Positions 1 through 8,866 are shown, numbered from the stretch's first letter. The stretch: 64,000 nt of DNA from Amycolatopsis rifamycinica (GCF_000695625.1 NZ_JMQI01000009.1:17391-81390), one strand, 5' to 3'. Program-made: numbers and translations. Notes: generated from the letters alone by a model not told the origin.

Positions 1-291
1 GACTGCGTGACCGCGCTGCTGGCCGGGCAGATCGACGCGGTGACGACGGACGCGGTGATCCTGGCCGGCTACGTCGCCCGCGACCCGGAGCTGCTGAAGA
101 TCGTCGGGAAGCCGTTCTCGAAGGAGAACTACGGCATCGGCCTGCGCAAGGACGACACCCAGGGGGTGGCCGCGGTCGACGACGCGATCCGGAAGATGAT
201 CTCCTCCGGCGAATGGCTGCGCTCGCTCAACGCGAACATCGGCCCGTCCGGCTACCAGCTGCCTCCGCCCCCCGAGGTCCCGTCGAAGTGA
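1..291 (+). CDS. Polar amino acid ABC transporter substrate-binding protein, C-terminal fragment
   Basis: The window begins inside this gene; the frame is open from base 1 and stops at 289-291, leaving the last 96 codons. The fragment resembles the closing part of a bacterial extracellular solute-binding protein of family 3 (glutamate/glutamine type): GQIDAVTTD resembles the segment that feeds back into lobe 1, followed by GIGLRKDD and a final helix ending in SSGEWLRSL, then a short proline-rich tail. In this family the mature lipoprotein captures amino acids outside the membrane and passes them to an ABC permease, which must lie outside the window. The stop overlaps the hrpB start (GTGA), suggesting translational coupling although the functions look unrelated. 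The ligand cannot be told from this fragment. Confidence 0.75.
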   Translation, partial: DCVTALLAGQIDAVTTDAVILAGYVARDPELLKIVGKPFSKENYGIGLRKDDTQGVAAVDDAIRKMISSGEWLRSLNANIGPSGYQLPPPPEVPSK

Positions 292-2723
292 AGCTGCCCG
301 ACCTGCCGGTGCGCGCCGTGCTGCCCGACGTCCTGGCCGCGCTGGCCGAGCGCGGCGCGGCGGTGCTCGTGGCGCCGCCCGGCACGGGCAAGACCACGCT
401 GGTGCCGCTCGCCCTGTCGTCGGCGGCCGAGGGCCGGGTCGTGGTCGCCGAACCGCGGCGGCTGGCGGCGCGGGCCGCGGCGGCGCGGATGGCCGCGATC
501 CTCGGGGAGCCGGTCGGCGAGACGGTCGGGTACGCCGTGCGCGGCGACCGGAAGGTGTCCGCGCGGACCCGGATCGAGGTCGTGACGTCCGGGCTGCTGG
601 TGCGGCGCGTGCAGGGCGACCCGGAACTGCCCGGCGTCTCGACGGTGCTGCTCGACGAGTGCCACGAACGGCACCTGGACGCCGATCTGCTGCTGGCGCT
701 GCTCCTGGACGTCCGCGCCGGGCTGCGCGAGGACCTGCGGCTGCTGGCGACGTCGGCGACGGTCGCGTCCGGGCGGCTCGCGGCCCTGCTCGGCGACGCC
801 CCGGTCGTGACGGCCACGGCGCGGACCTACCCCGTGGCCTTCTCCTACGTCCCGCCGTCCCGCGGTGAGCGGACCGAGGCCTGCGTCGCGCGGGCGGTGC
901 GGACCGCACTGTCCGAAGGGGACGGTGACGTGCTCGCCTTCCTCCCCGGCGCCGGGGAGATCACGCGGACGGCCGGACTGCTGCACCTGTCCGATGTGGA
1001 CGTCCTGCCGCTGCACGGCCGGTTGCCGTCGGCGCACCAGGACGACGCGCTGCGGCCGCGTGACCGGCGCCGGGTGGTGCTGGCGACGGCGGTGGCCGAG
1101 TCGAGCCTGACGGTGCCGGGCGTGCGCGCCGTCGTGGACTCGGGCCTGGCCCGCGTGCCGCGCGTCGACCACCGGCGCGGGCTGCCGGGGCTGGCGACGG
1201 TCCGCGTGTCGGCGGCGGTGGCCGCGCAGCGGGCCGGCCGCGCGGGCCGCGAGGCGCCCGGGCGGGCGTACCGCTGCTGGGCGGAGCACGAGCAGGCGAC
1301 GTTGCCGGCGTACCCCGAGCCGGAGATCCGCACGGCCGAGCTGGCCCGCCTGGCGCTGGAGCTGGCGTGCTGGTCGACGCCCGACGGCAGCGGCCTGGCC
1401 TGGTGGGACCCGCCGGGCGAGGGCGCGCTGGCGGCCGGGCGGGCGCTGCTGGCGACGCTGGGCGCGACGTCCCCGGACGGAACGGTGACCGAGCGCGGAC
1501 GGCGGATGGCGGAGCTGGGCCTGCACCCGCGGCTGGCCCGCGCGCTGCTGGACGGGTCTTCCGAAGTCGGTGCCCGGAACGCGGCGGAGGTGGTGGCCCT
1601 GCTCGACGCGGGCGCCACGCTGACCGACGTGGCCGCGGAGCTGCGCCGGCTGCGCTCGGCGGGCGACGAAGGGGCGCGCCGCTGGAAGCGGGAGGTCCGG
1701 CGGCTGGAGGGCCTGGTGTCGCGGGGTGCCGGGACCGGCACTCCGGCTTCCCCCGGTCACCGCGCGGCCGCCGATCGTCCTCCCCACCGAGCCGATCCCG
1801 CCCTCGTCGTCGCCCTCGCGCACCCCGAACGGCTGGCTCGGCGACGCCCGGGCGGCGCGCCCGTCTACCTCATGGCCGGCGGCACCGCCGCCGAACTCCC
1901 GCCGGGCAGCGGGCTCGACGCCGAGTGGCTGGCCATCGCCGAAGCCACCCGCGACCCCGGCCGCGTCCACGGCACCATCCGCCTCGCCGCGGCCGCCGAC
2001 GAAAGCCTCGCCGTCCACGCCGGCCAGGTGTCCGAAGTGGACGAGATCACCTGGGACGGCGATGTCGTCGCCCGGCGGGTCCGCAAGCTGGGTGCCATCG
2101 TCCTGTCCGAGAAGCCGCTCAAGAACGCCGACGTCCACGACGCCCTCGTCGCCGGCCTGAAAGCCGAAGGGCTCGGCCTGCTCAAGTGGAGCCAGGACGC
2201 GACCCGCCTCCGCGAGCGCATGGCTTTCCTGCACCGCGTCCTCGGCCCGCCGTGGCCGCCGGTGGACGACGCGGCGCTGTTGTCCGATGTGGACAGCTGG
2301 CTGGACCTTGGCACCGCCCGCCGTCGCGCGGACCTGGGGAACATCAACGCGGGCACCGCCCTCAAAGCCCTCCTCCCCTGGCCGGAGGCGGCGAAACTCG
2401 ACGACCTCGCCCCGGACCGCCTCGAGGTGCCGTCGGGCTCGCACCCGCGCGTCGACTACCGCGGCGACCAGCCGGTGCTCGCCGTCAAACTCCAGGAAAC
2501 CTTCGGCTGGACCGAAACACCCGTGATCGCGGGGGTTCCGGTGGTGCTGCACCTGCTCTCCCCCGCGGGCCGCCCGGCCGCGATCACCGCCGACCTCGCG
2601 TCCTTCTGGACGTCCGGCTACCCGGCCGTGCGGGCCGACCTGCGCGGCCGCTACCCGAAGCACCCCTGGCCCGAGGACCCGGCCGGCGCCGTCCCGACCC
2701 GGCACACCCGCCGCCGCGGCTGA
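288..2723 (+). CDS. hrpB: ATP-dependent helicase HrpB
   Basis: An 811-residue DEAH-type superfamily 2 helicase of the HrpB family; its cellular substrate is poorly defined in any bacterium. Walker A (PGTGKTT) sits near residues 31-37, the DECH Walker B box near 123-126 and the arginine-finger motif (QRAGRAGRE) near 310. These are followed by the HA2-like winged-helix region and the characteristic HrpB C-terminal domain ending in YPKHPWPEDP. The GTG at 288 is chosen because it overlaps the upstream stop and places Walker A at the usual distance from the N terminus; the longer open frame upstream would overlap the preceding gene by about 80 bases. The length is normal for the family and there is no frameshift. 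The mid-gene stretch near 1740-1850 is Pro/Ser/Arg-rich and looks like a linker. Confidence 0.95.
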   Translation: MKLPDLPVRAVLPDVLAALAERGAAVLVAPPGTGKTTLVPLALSSAAEGRVVVAEPRRLAARAAAARMAAILGEPVGETVGYAVRGDRKVSARTRIEVVTSGLLVRRVQGDPELPGVSTVLLDECHERHLDADLLLALLLDVRAGLREDLRLLATSATVASGRLAALLGDAPVVTATARTYPVAFSYVPPSRGERTEACVARAVRTALSEGDGDVLAFLPGAGEITRTAGLLHLSDVDVLPLHGRLPSAHQDDALRPRDRRRVVLATAVAESSLTVPGVRAVVDSGLARVPRVDHRRGLPGLATVRVSAAVAAQRAGRAGREAPGRAYRCWAEHEQATLPAYPEPEIRTAELARLALELACWSTPDGSGLAWWDPPGEGALAAGRALLATLGATSPDGTVTERGRRMAELGLHPRLARALLDGSSEVGARNAAEVVALLDAGATLTDVAAELRRLRSAGDEGARRWKREVRRLEGLVSRGAGTGTPASPGHRAAADRPPHRADPALVVALAHPERLARRRPGGAPVYLMAGGTAAELPPGSGLDAEWLAIAEATRDPGRVHGTIRLAAAADESLAVHAGQVSEVDEITWDGDVVARRVRKLGAIVLSEKPLKNADVHDALVAGLKAEGLGLLKWSQDATRLRERMAFLHRVLGPPWPPVDDAALLSDVDSWLDLGTARRRADLGNINAGTALKALLPWPEAAKLDDLAPDRLEVPSGSHPRVDYRGDQPVLAVKLQETFGWTETPVIAGVPVVLHLLSPAGRPAAITADLASFWTSGYPAVRADLRGRYPKHPWPEDPAGAVPTRHTRRRG

Positions 2724-2823
2724 GCCCCTGCCGAAAGTCGGGGGTCGCCCGCGACCGTCGGCCGATGTCCCCGGTGCCCCGGAACCCGCAAGCTCCCGGA
2801 ACAGGCGAAAACCGGGAGGAACG

Positions 2824-3738
2824 ATGATCACGCTTCGAGGACTCACGAAGCGCTACGGGGAGAAGACCGTCGTCGACGCGCTCACCTGCGACGTCGCCGC
2901 GGGCCAGGTGACCGGGTTTCTCGGCCCCAACGGCGCCGGGAAGTCGACGACCATGCGGATGACCGTCGGGCTCGACCACCAGCAGGCGGGCGAAGCCCTG
3001 GTCGGCGGGCGGCGCTACGCCGAGCTGCGGCACCCGCTGCGCGAGGTCGGCGCGCTGCTCGACGCCAAGGCGCTGCACCCCGGCCGCAGCGCGGGCAAGC
3101 ACCTGCTGGCCATGGCGCGCAGCAACGGCATCGCGGCGAGCCGCGTCGAGGAGGTCCTGGCGACGGTCGGGCTCTCCGACGTCGCCGGCAAGCGGGCCGG
3201 CCAGTTCTCGCTCGGCATGGGACAGCGGCTGGGCATCGCGGGCGCGCTGCTCGGCGACCCGGGGGTGCTGCTGTTCGACGAGCCGGTCAACGGCCTCGAC
3301 CCGGACGGCGTCCGCTGGGTGCGGCAGCTGATGCGCTCGCTGGCGGCCGAGGGGCGCACGGTGTTCGTCTCCAGTCACCTGATGAGCGAGATGCAGCTGA
3401 CGGCCGACCACCTGATCGTGATCGGCAGGGGCAAGCTGCTGGCCGACGCGCCGGTGGCGGAGTTCATCGCGGGCAACTCCCGCACGACGGTCTCGGTCCG
3501 CGTCCCGGCCGACGGCGACCGCGAGTCGCTGGACGTGCGGTTGCGCGCCGAAGGCGGCCTGACCCACCCGGGCGAAGCGGGCGAGCTGGTGGTGGACGGC
3601 GTCGACGTCACCCGCGTCGGCGACCTGGTGCACGAACTCGGGATCCGCGTGCACGGACTCGCGGAGCGGACGGCCTCGCTCGAGCAGGCCTACCTGGAAC
3701 TGACGGCTGCTTCGGTGGAATACGGGGTATCGGCATGA
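2824..3738 (+). CDS. ABC transporter ATP-binding protein (ABC-2 type exporter)
   Basis: A 304-residue nucleotide-binding subunit with Walker A GPNGAGKST (about residues 34-42), signature FSLGMGQRLGIA, Walker B VLLFDEPVNGLDPDG and a C-terminal extension typical of CcmA/NatA-like drug or lipid exporters. A strong ribosome site (GGGAGGA) lies just upstream of the ATG at 2824. The stop overlaps the start of the following permease gene (ATGA), so the two form one translationally coupled transporter. In this family the ATPase dimer powers a membrane partner that exports hydrophobic compounds or acts on the membrane. The substrate cannot be inferred. It starts 100 bases after hrpB and could be co-transcribed with it. 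Confidence 0.93.
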   Translation: MITLRGLTKRYGEKTVVDALTCDVAAGQVTGFLGPNGAGKSTTMRMTVGLDHQQAGEALVGGRRYAELRHPLREVGALLDAKALHPGRSAGKHLLAMARSNGIAASRVEEVLATVGLSDVAGKRAGQFSLGMGQRLGIAGALLGDPGVLLFDEPVNGLDPDGVRWVRQLMRSLAAEGRTVFVSSHLMSEMQLTADHLIVIGRGKLLADAPVAEFIAGNSRTTVSVRVPADGDRESLDVRLRAEGGLTHPGEAGELVVDGVDVTRVGDLVHELGIRVHGLAERTASLEQAYLELTAASVEYGVSA

Positions 3739-4520
3739 CGGCATCGGCAGAGGTGCGCGGCGGCGGCCTGCCGGGCGCGGTGGCTTCGGAGTGGACGAAG
3801 TTCTGGTCGGTCCGCGCGACCTGGTGGTGCCTGGCGGCGGGAACGGCGTTGACGGCGTTCTACGCCACGCTGTCGGCGATCGCCCAGCGCATCGGCGACG
3901 AGCCGCAGAGCGCTGACACGATCGCCCTCGGCGGCGGCTTCTACCTGGCCCAGTTCGCGGTGATCGCGCTGGCCACGCTGTTCGTGACGAGCGAGTACGC
4001 GGCCGGGGGAATCCGGTCGACGCTGCTGTGGACCCCGGTCCGCGCCCGGGTGGCCCTGGCGAAGGCGGCGGTGCTTTCGCCGGTCCTGTTCGGGTACGGA
4101 GTGCTGCTGTCGTGCGCGGGAATGGCGGTGGCCACGGCGGTGATGGACGGCCACGGCCTGCCGACGTCCTGGCAGGCGGCCTTCACCACGGCATCGGGCA
4201 TGGGCGGCTACTTCGCCCTGCTGGGCTTGCTGTGCACCGGAATCGCCTGGGCCCTGCGCAGCGCGGCCGGGACGCTGGTGTCGGTGATCGTGCTGCTGGT
4301 CCCGGCGCCGCTGATCGTGGCATCGCTGGGCCTGCCGGAGGCGATGCCGTACTTCCCGGGAATCGCGGGGGTGAACGCGATGGTGGAGGCGGGCCGGCCG
4401 AACCCGATCACGATGACGGCGGCACCGTACGCCCCTTGGGTGGGCTTGGTGATCTGCGCGGTTTGGGCAGCGGCGGCCCTCCTGGCCGGCACGGCGGTGT
4501 TGCGCCGCCGCGACGCCTGA
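3735..4520 (+). CDS. ABC-2 type transporter permease
   Basis: A 261-residue integral membrane protein with about six hydrophobic spans: around residues 30-45, 60-80 (FYLAQFAVIALATLF), 105-130, 150-170, 178-200 and 235-255. It has the LFVTSEYAAGGIRSTL motif common in actinobacterial ABC-2 permeases. It partners with the ATPase immediately upstream, with overlapping stop and start codons. The C terminus ends VLRRRDA; the DNA encoding this tail is repeated about 200 bases downstream (see the 30-bp direct repeat). No regulator lies directly beside the pair apart from the more distant minus-strand TetR gene, which appears to control the divergent oxidoreductase instead. The substrate is unknown. 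Confidence 0.88.
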   Translation: MTASAEVRGGGLPGAVASEWTKFWSVRATWWCLAAGTALTAFYATLSAIAQRIGDEPQSADTIALGGGFYLAQFAVIALATLFVTSEYAAGGIRSTLLWTPVRARVALAKAAVLSPVLFGYGVLLSCAGMAVATAVMDGHGLPTSWQAAFTTASGMGGYFALLGLLCTGIAWALRSAAGTLVSVIVLLVPAPLIVASLGLPEAMPYFPGIAGVNAMVEAGRPNPITMTAAPYAPWVGLVICAVWAAAALLAGTAVLRRRDA

Positions 4521-4857
4521 GAGAGGTAACCGTCGACACCGGTCGGCCCAGCTCCGGGCAGCCTCCCGGCTGCCAACCCCTGCATCCACCAGCGCAAAGC
4601 AGGCGACCCGCTCGGCGATCAACGACCAGCCCGCACGCGAACCACATTCCGCGGGATCCGATCCCTCTGGACATCCGCAACTCCTGAACACTCAGGTGTT
4701 GCGCCGCCGCGACGCCGGAGAGAGAAAGCTCCCCCACCCTCTCCGGGGGGCGTCCCCAAGTCCAGTCTATCGGGGCCACCCGGCACAACCCGGAAAATGC
4801 CGCGGCCGAGGCCTGGTTGTCCACACCGCCGCGGGAACGTGGACAACCGGGCCGAGA
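4521..4857. other. Non-coding gap with a duplicated gene end and DnaA-box-like inverted pair
   Basis: No convincing gene lies in these 337 bases. Two structures are visible. A 30-bp direct repeat (4496-4525 and 4695-4724, one mismatch) copies the last codons of the upstream permease gene and the bases after its stop. Near the far end, GGTTGTCCAC at 4815-4824 faces GTGGACAACC at 4840-4849, a 10-bp inverted repeat containing TTGTCCACA, which matches the DnaA-box sequence known from Streptomyces. No clear terminator was recognised for the ABC transporter genes. Confidence 0.6.
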
Positions 4858-5400
4858 TCACTCCACGCCGATCCCCGTCAGGATCTCGCGGGCGCTCGCC
4901 ACCAGCGACTCGAACGGCGGCGGTGCCAGTGAGCCCGTCCCGGCCAACGCCCCGAAGATCGTCCCCTCCATCCAGTCCACGACCACCCGAGCGTGCCGCG
5001 CGGGATCCGCCGAACCGGCCGCCTCCAGGACCGCGGCCGCCTGGTGGCGGATCTGCAAGCCCCCCTCGTCGTACACCGCGCGCAGCTCCGGGCGCCGCGT
5101 CGCCTCCAGTGCTAGCTCGTACCGCGCCAGCATCCGGGTCCGGCCCGCGGTGATCGCCTCGGACACGTATCCCGCGATGAACTCCGCGGACGACTTCGCC
5201 GACCGCGGGAACACCTGGTCCAGCCGCACGATCCGCGCCACCGTCAGCTCCAGCAGCGCCGCCCGCGTGCGCGCGTAGTACGACGTCGAGCCCACCGGCA
5301 GGCCCGCCGCGCGATCCACCGCGCGGTGGGTCAGACCGCGCAGGCCCTCCGCCGCGATGACCTCGATCGCTGCGTCGGCGATCACGTCCACCCGTTCCAC
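4858..5400 (-). CDS. TetR family transcriptional repressor
   Basis: A 180-residue protein with an N-terminal TetR helix-turn-helix (about residues 5-50: IADAAIEVIAAEGLRGLTHR, then VDRAAGLPVGSTSYYA) and a divergent helical ligand-binding domain. GTG at 5400 is the first possible start and leaves the usual short N-terminal arm. It is divergent from the FAD monooxygenase at 5451. The 50-base gap holds two nearly identical 16-bp palindromes, so it very likely represses both its own gene and the oxidoreductase until a small aromatic ligand releases it. That pairing is common for TetR/flavin-monooxygenase modules; the ligand is unknown. Confidence 0.9.
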   Translation of the reverse strand: MERVDVIADAAIEVIAAEGLRGLTHRAVDRAAGLPVGSTSYYARTRAALLELTVARIVRLDQVFPRSAKSSAEFIAGYVSEAITAGRTRMLARYELALEATRRPELRAVYDEGGLQIRHQAAAVLEAAGSADPARHARVVVDWMEGTIFGALAGTGSLAPPPFESLVASAREILTGIGVE

Positions 5401-5407
5401 AGGCGCA

Positions 5408-5441
5408 CTCTACAGGTGTAGAGTTCTCTACAGATGTAGAG
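5408..5441. promoter_or_regulatory. Twin TetR operators
   Basis: Two copies of the palindrome CTCTACA-N2-TGTAGAG lie at 5408-5423 (centre GG) and 5426-5441 (centre AT), 18 bp centre to centre. They fill the gap between the divergent TetR and monooxygenase starts, and the second abuts the ribosome site of the monooxygenase. This geometry is typical for two TetR dimers binding side by side and occluding both promoters. Confidence 0.88.
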
Positions 5442-5450
5442 GAGGTCGGC

Positions 5451-6587
5451 ATGCCCGCGGTAGTGGTCGGGGGCGGCATCGGCGGACTGGCGGCGGCCGT
5501 GGGGCTGCACCGGGTCGGCTGGACGGTCACCGTCCTCGAGAAAGCACCCGAGTTCGGCGATGTCGGGGCCGGCATTTCCCTCTGGCCGAACGCCCTGCGC
5601 TGCCTCGACGAGCTCGGCGTCGACCTCGGCGAGCGCCTGGCCCCGCAGCGGGAAGGCGGCTTCCGCGACCGGCGCGGCCGCCGGATCGCCCGCTACGACG
5701 GCGCCGAGTTCGCCCGGCGGCACGGGCGGCCGCTCGGCGCGATCCACCGGCGGGACCTGATCGCCGCCCTCCGGGACGCGATTCCGGCCGAAAGCCTGAA
5801 GACCGGCGCCGAAGTCACCGAAGTCCGCGAAGACGGCTTGGTCCGCTACAACCGGGGCGAACTGCGTGCCGACCTCATCGTCGCGGCGGACGGCATCCAC
5901 AGCCGGGTCCGCCACGCGCTCTTCCCGGACCACCCGGAGCCGGTGTACTCCGGCAGCACGGCGTTCCGCGGCATCGCGCACCTGCCCGGCACCCCGCTGA
6001 GCACGAGCTTCGACCGCGGCACCGAAGTCGGCGTCCTCCCGCTGACCGGCGGCGACGTCTACTGGTGGATTTCGGCCCTCGCCGCGCCGGGCACCCCGGC
6101 GGCCGACCTCGAACCGGCCCGCGAGGGCTGGCACGAACCGATCCCGGCCCTCCTCGCCGCCACCCCGCCGGAAGCCGTGCTGCACCACGACCTCTACCAC
6201 CTCGGCACCCCGCTGAAGACCTACACCCGCGGCCGGATCGCGCTGCTCGGCGACGCCGCCCACGCCATGCCGCCGTTCCTCGGCCAGGGCGGCTGCCAGG
6301 CCATCGAGGACGCCGTCGTCCTCGCCCACGCCGTGTCCACGGAGGACACCGTCGGCGCCGCACTGGCGAGCTACGACCGGACCCGGCGGCCCCGCAGCCA
6401 GCGGGTCGTCCGCGAGTCGGTCCGGATGGGGAAGCTCGGCCCGCAGCTGGCCAACCCGGTCGCGACGGCACTGCGCGCCGCCGTGCTGAGGTGCCTGCCG
6501 GCCAAGGCGACCGCCCGCGTGGGCGCGGGGATCACGGGGTGGACGCCGCCGCGTCTCCCCCGACCAGTCCCGCCTCGTACGCGGTGA
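5451..6587 (+). CDS. FAD-dependent monooxygenase (PHBH fold)
   Basis: A 378-residue group A flavin monooxygenase. It has the N-terminal dinucleotide-binding GGGIGGLAAAVGL (about residues 6-18), the DG motif VAADGIHSRVR near residue 146 and the FAD-ribityl motif LLGDAAHAMPPFLGQGG near residue 266. Such enzymes use NAD(P)H and oxygen to hydroxylate aromatic substrates in the cytoplasm. The ATG at 5451 follows a strong AGGAGG site. Expression is probably controlled by the divergent TetR through the twin operators. The last 56 bases overlap the end of the convergent response-regulator gene, so the C-terminal Pro/Arg-rich tail (PPRLPRPVPPRTR) is likely read-through sequence of low functional weight. 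The substrate is not identifiable. Confidence 0.9.
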   Translation: MPAVVVGGGIGGLAAAVGLHRVGWTVTVLEKAPEFGDVGAGISLWPNALRCLDELGVDLGERLAPQREGGFRDRRGRRIARYDGAEFARRHGRPLGAIHRRDLIAALRDAIPAESLKTGAEVTEVREDGLVRYNRGELRADLIVAADGIHSRVRHALFPDHPEPVYSGSTAFRGIAHLPGTPLSTSFDRGTEVGVLPLTGGDVYWWISALAAPGTPAADLEPAREGWHEPIPALLAATPPEAVLHHDLYHLGTPLKTYTRGRIALLGDAAHAMPPFLGQGGCQAIEDAVVLAHAVSTEDTVGAALASYDRTRRPRSQRVVRESVRMGKLGPQLANPVATALRAAVLRCLPAKATARVGAGITGWTPPRLPRPVPPRTR

Positions 6588-7206
6588 TCGCCGCCTGGAC
6601 CCGGTTCTTCGCGCCGAGCCGGGTCAGGATCGTGCTCACGTGCGCCTTCACCGTACCCTCGACGACGAACATCTTCGCCGCGATGTCCGCATTGGACAGT
6701 CCGGACCCCAGCAGCGTCAGTACTTCGCGCTCACGCGGGGTCAGCGCGGCGATCCGCTCGCGGGCCGCGGCGGCGCGCGCCAGCTGCCCACCGGACAGCC
6801 GGGCGATCACCCGCTGCGCGACCTTCGGCGAAAGGAACGCGGCCCCGCCGGCCACGGCGTGGATACCGGCGAGGAGCTCCCGCGGGTCGCCCGACTTCAG
6901 CAGGAATCCGCCGGCGCCGAGGCTCAGCGCGCGCTCGATGTAGTCGTCCTCGCCGAACGTGGTCAGCATGATCACGCCCGTGGCGGGCAGCAGCCGCCGG
7001 ATCTCGGCGGCCGCGCCGAGACCGTCCAGCCCCGGCATCCGGATGTCCAGCAGCACGACGTCCGGGTGCGTGGCCAGCACCTGGGAAACCGCTTCCCGGC
7101 CGTCGGACGCCTCGGCGACGACCTCGATCCCGGCGTCCGCGGCCAGGATGGCCGCCACCCCCGCCCGCATCATCGCTTCGTCGTCGGCCAGCACGACCCT
7201 GATCAC
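6532..7206 (-). CDS. LuxR-family response regulator (NarL type)
   Basis: A 224-residue two-component response regulator. The receiver domain (residues 1-120) carries the acidic pair in VLADDEAMM, the phospho-accepting Asp in VVLLDIRMPGLDG, the switch Thr in IMLTTF and the Lys in FLLKSGD. It is followed by a LuxR-type helix-turn-helix (LTPREREVLTLLGSGLSNAD). The start is taken as GTG at 7206, which overlaps the stop of the upstream kinase gene by the GTGA arrangement; the open frame continues further upstream only inside the kinase gene. It forms an operon and a cognate pair with that kinase. Target genes are unknown; the palindrome array upstream of the operon is one place to look. Confidence 0.93.
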   Translation of the reverse strand: MIRVVLADDEAMMRAGVAAILAADAGIEVVAEASDGREAVSQVLATHPDVVLLDIRMPGLDGLGAAAEIRRLLPATGVIMLTTFGEDDYIERALSLGAGGFLLKSGDPRELLAGIHAVAGGAAFLSPKVAQRVIARLSGGQLARAAAARERIAALTPREREVLTLLGSGLSNADIAAKMFVVEGTVKAHVSTILTRLGAKNRVQAAITAYEAGLVGGDAAASTP

Positions 7207-8771
7207 GGCGCCCCCTCGGTGAACCAGTCCTTGGCCACCAGTTTCCCATCGGCGAAGCACAGCCGGTAAGCGGCGTAGTCGCTCTCGAGCCACGACTGCC
7301 CGGCGCCGTAGTACTCGCACGCAACCCCGGACACGGCTGGCACCGGCGGCTCGCTCCGCAACGGACGGGCGGCCCGCTGGTTCTCCGGCAGCTGCGGCGC
7401 CACCTCGGCCCGCGGCTGGCCGATCCGCAGCCGTTCGTAGACCGGGGTGGGCAGCTCCGAGGAGTTCCACAGGTAGAGGAACGCGATCCCGGCGACCGCG
7501 AGGACGATCGCGAACAGGGCGAGCGGGACGGCGACGGCCTGGATCAGGCTGCGCCGCACGTCCCGCCGGGCCAGCTCGAGGGCCCGGGCCGACGTCGACG
7601 GCCCGGGTTCGTCGTCATCGGTCTCCTGCCGCTCGACCGGCGCGGCGCCGTGCGGCAGCGTCGCGGTGACGGCGAACCCGCCGGCGTCGGGCCCGGCCCG
7701 CAGCGTGCCGCCGGCGAGCCGGACGCGCTCGCGCAGGCCGATCAGCCCGACGTGCCCGGACGCGGCCCCGGGCAACGGCCCGGCGGGCGGCGGCGCGTTG
7801 ACCACGCTGACGTCGGTCTGCGTGCCGGTGCTGAGCACCCGGATCGTGACGGCGGCGCCGGGCGCGTGCTTCGCCACGTTCGTCAAAGCCTCCTGCACCA
7901 CGCGATATGCGGCCCTGGCCACCATCGGCGGCGCCGACTCGCAGTCCACTGTGGACTCGATGAGCAGGCCCGACGCCCGCGCCCGCGAGATCAGCTCACC
8001 GAGGTCGCCCTGCACCGGTTCCACCGGCGCGGCGTCCTCGCGCAGCACGCCGATGATCTCGCGCAGCCGCTCGGTCGCCGTCGCGGCACTGGTCCGCAGC
8101 TGCGCGGCGGCGTCGCGCTGGGCGTCGTCGAGCCCGCCCGCGACCTCCAGCGCGGCGGCCCGGACGGCGATCAGGCTCAGCTCGTGCCCCAGCGAGTCGT
8201 GCATGTCGCTGGCGATCCGCGCGCGCTCGCGCAGCCGCGCCTGCTCGGCGACCAGCCGCTGCCTGCTCTCCATCTCCTCGGCCCGGCGCCAGCCGCTGCG
8301 GGCCAGCTCGCCGCGAACCCGGACGTACCGGCCGAGCAGCCACGGCGACAGCCCGGCGAAGACGAGGATCGCGACCATCGCCGCCCAGTCCCCCAGGCCG
8401 TCCTGGCCGAAGACGAGCGCGATCGGCAGTCCCAAGACCGCGCAGGCCGTCCCGGTCAGGATCCCGGGGCGGGCGCGGGGCATCCGCAGCCCGGCCTGGT
8501 AGCTCATCGCGACCAGCACGAAGACCACCCACACGGGTACGTGGTCGCCGTAGGGGAACGGCACGGCCAAGGCCCCGGCCAACGCGATCCCGAGCGAGAC
8601 GGCGGGGTACCGCCGAGCCGTCGCGACCGAGCCGGCCACGACCGCGAGGCCGCAGGCCAGCTCCCAGTACGACCGGCTCTCCAGGGTCCCCACGAAGACG
8701 ACGAACGCGAGGAACAACCCGACGGCGACGTCGAGCGCCCCCTGCCACCTGCGTTTGGTCACCGTCCGCAC
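7203..8771 (-). CDS. NarL-type sensor histidine kinase with C-terminal membrane-anchored domain
   Basis: A 522-residue protein if started at GTG 8771; GTG 8762 is an alternative. The N terminus has about five membrane spans, followed by a HisKA_3 dimerisation helix with the phospho-accepting His in ASDMHDSLGHELSLI and a HATPase domain (GHVGLIGLRERVRLAGG). Unusually, the protein continues after the ATPase domain with a further membrane helix (VAVPLALFAIVLAVAGIAFL) and an 80-residue tail containing VYERLRIGQ and YYGAGQ that should lie outside the cell. The tail has two cysteines (GVACEYY and YRLCFADG) that could pair, and its LRIGQ...EV pattern recalls BamE/SmpA-like domains; that resemblance is my inference. 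It would place a sensory domain at the wrong end of the kinase. Confidence 0.9.
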   Translation of the reverse strand: MRTVTKRRWQGALDVAVGLFLAFVVFVGTLESRSYWELACGLAVVAGSVATARRYPAVSLGIALAGALAVPFPYGDHVPVWVVFVLVAMSYQAGLRMPRARPGILTGTACAVLGLPIALVFGQDGLGDWAAMVAILVFAGLSPWLLGRYVRVRGELARSGWRRAEEMESRQRLVAEQARLRERARIASDMHDSLGHELSLIAVRAAALEVAGGLDDAQRDAAAQLRTSAATATERLREIIGVLREDAAPVEPVQGDLGELISRARASGLLIESTVDCESAPPMVARAAYRVVQEALTNVAKHAPGAAVTIRVLSTGTQTDVSVVNAPPPAGPLPGAASGHVGLIGLRERVRLAGGTLRAGPDAGGFAVTATLPHGAAPVERQETDDDEPGPSTSARALELARRDVRRSLIQAVAVPLALFAIVLAVAGIAFLYLWNSSELPTPVYERLRIGQPRAEVAPQLPENQRAARPLRSEPPVPAVSGVACEYYGAGQSWLESDYAAYRLCFADGKLVAKDWFTEGAP

Positions 8772-8866
8772 GAGTTCGAAGCTATAAGGGGTGCCGGCAG
8801 GCCGGCCACTGCCGAAAGTCAACCTTCCCGCGGAGGCGCGCCCCGCAGTGACCGGGTTCGGGCGCT

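Noticed and set aside
252..2846. Long minus-strand open frame opposite hrpB
   Set aside because: High-GC third-position bias makes the antisense frame open; its product is low-complexity Gly/Arg/Pro-rich, while the plus strand has complete helicase motifs.
6532..7470. Longer start for the response regulator at 7470
   Set aside because: The extra 88 codons lie entirely within the kinase gene, are Arg/Ala-rich and precede a normal receiver N terminus at GTG 7206.
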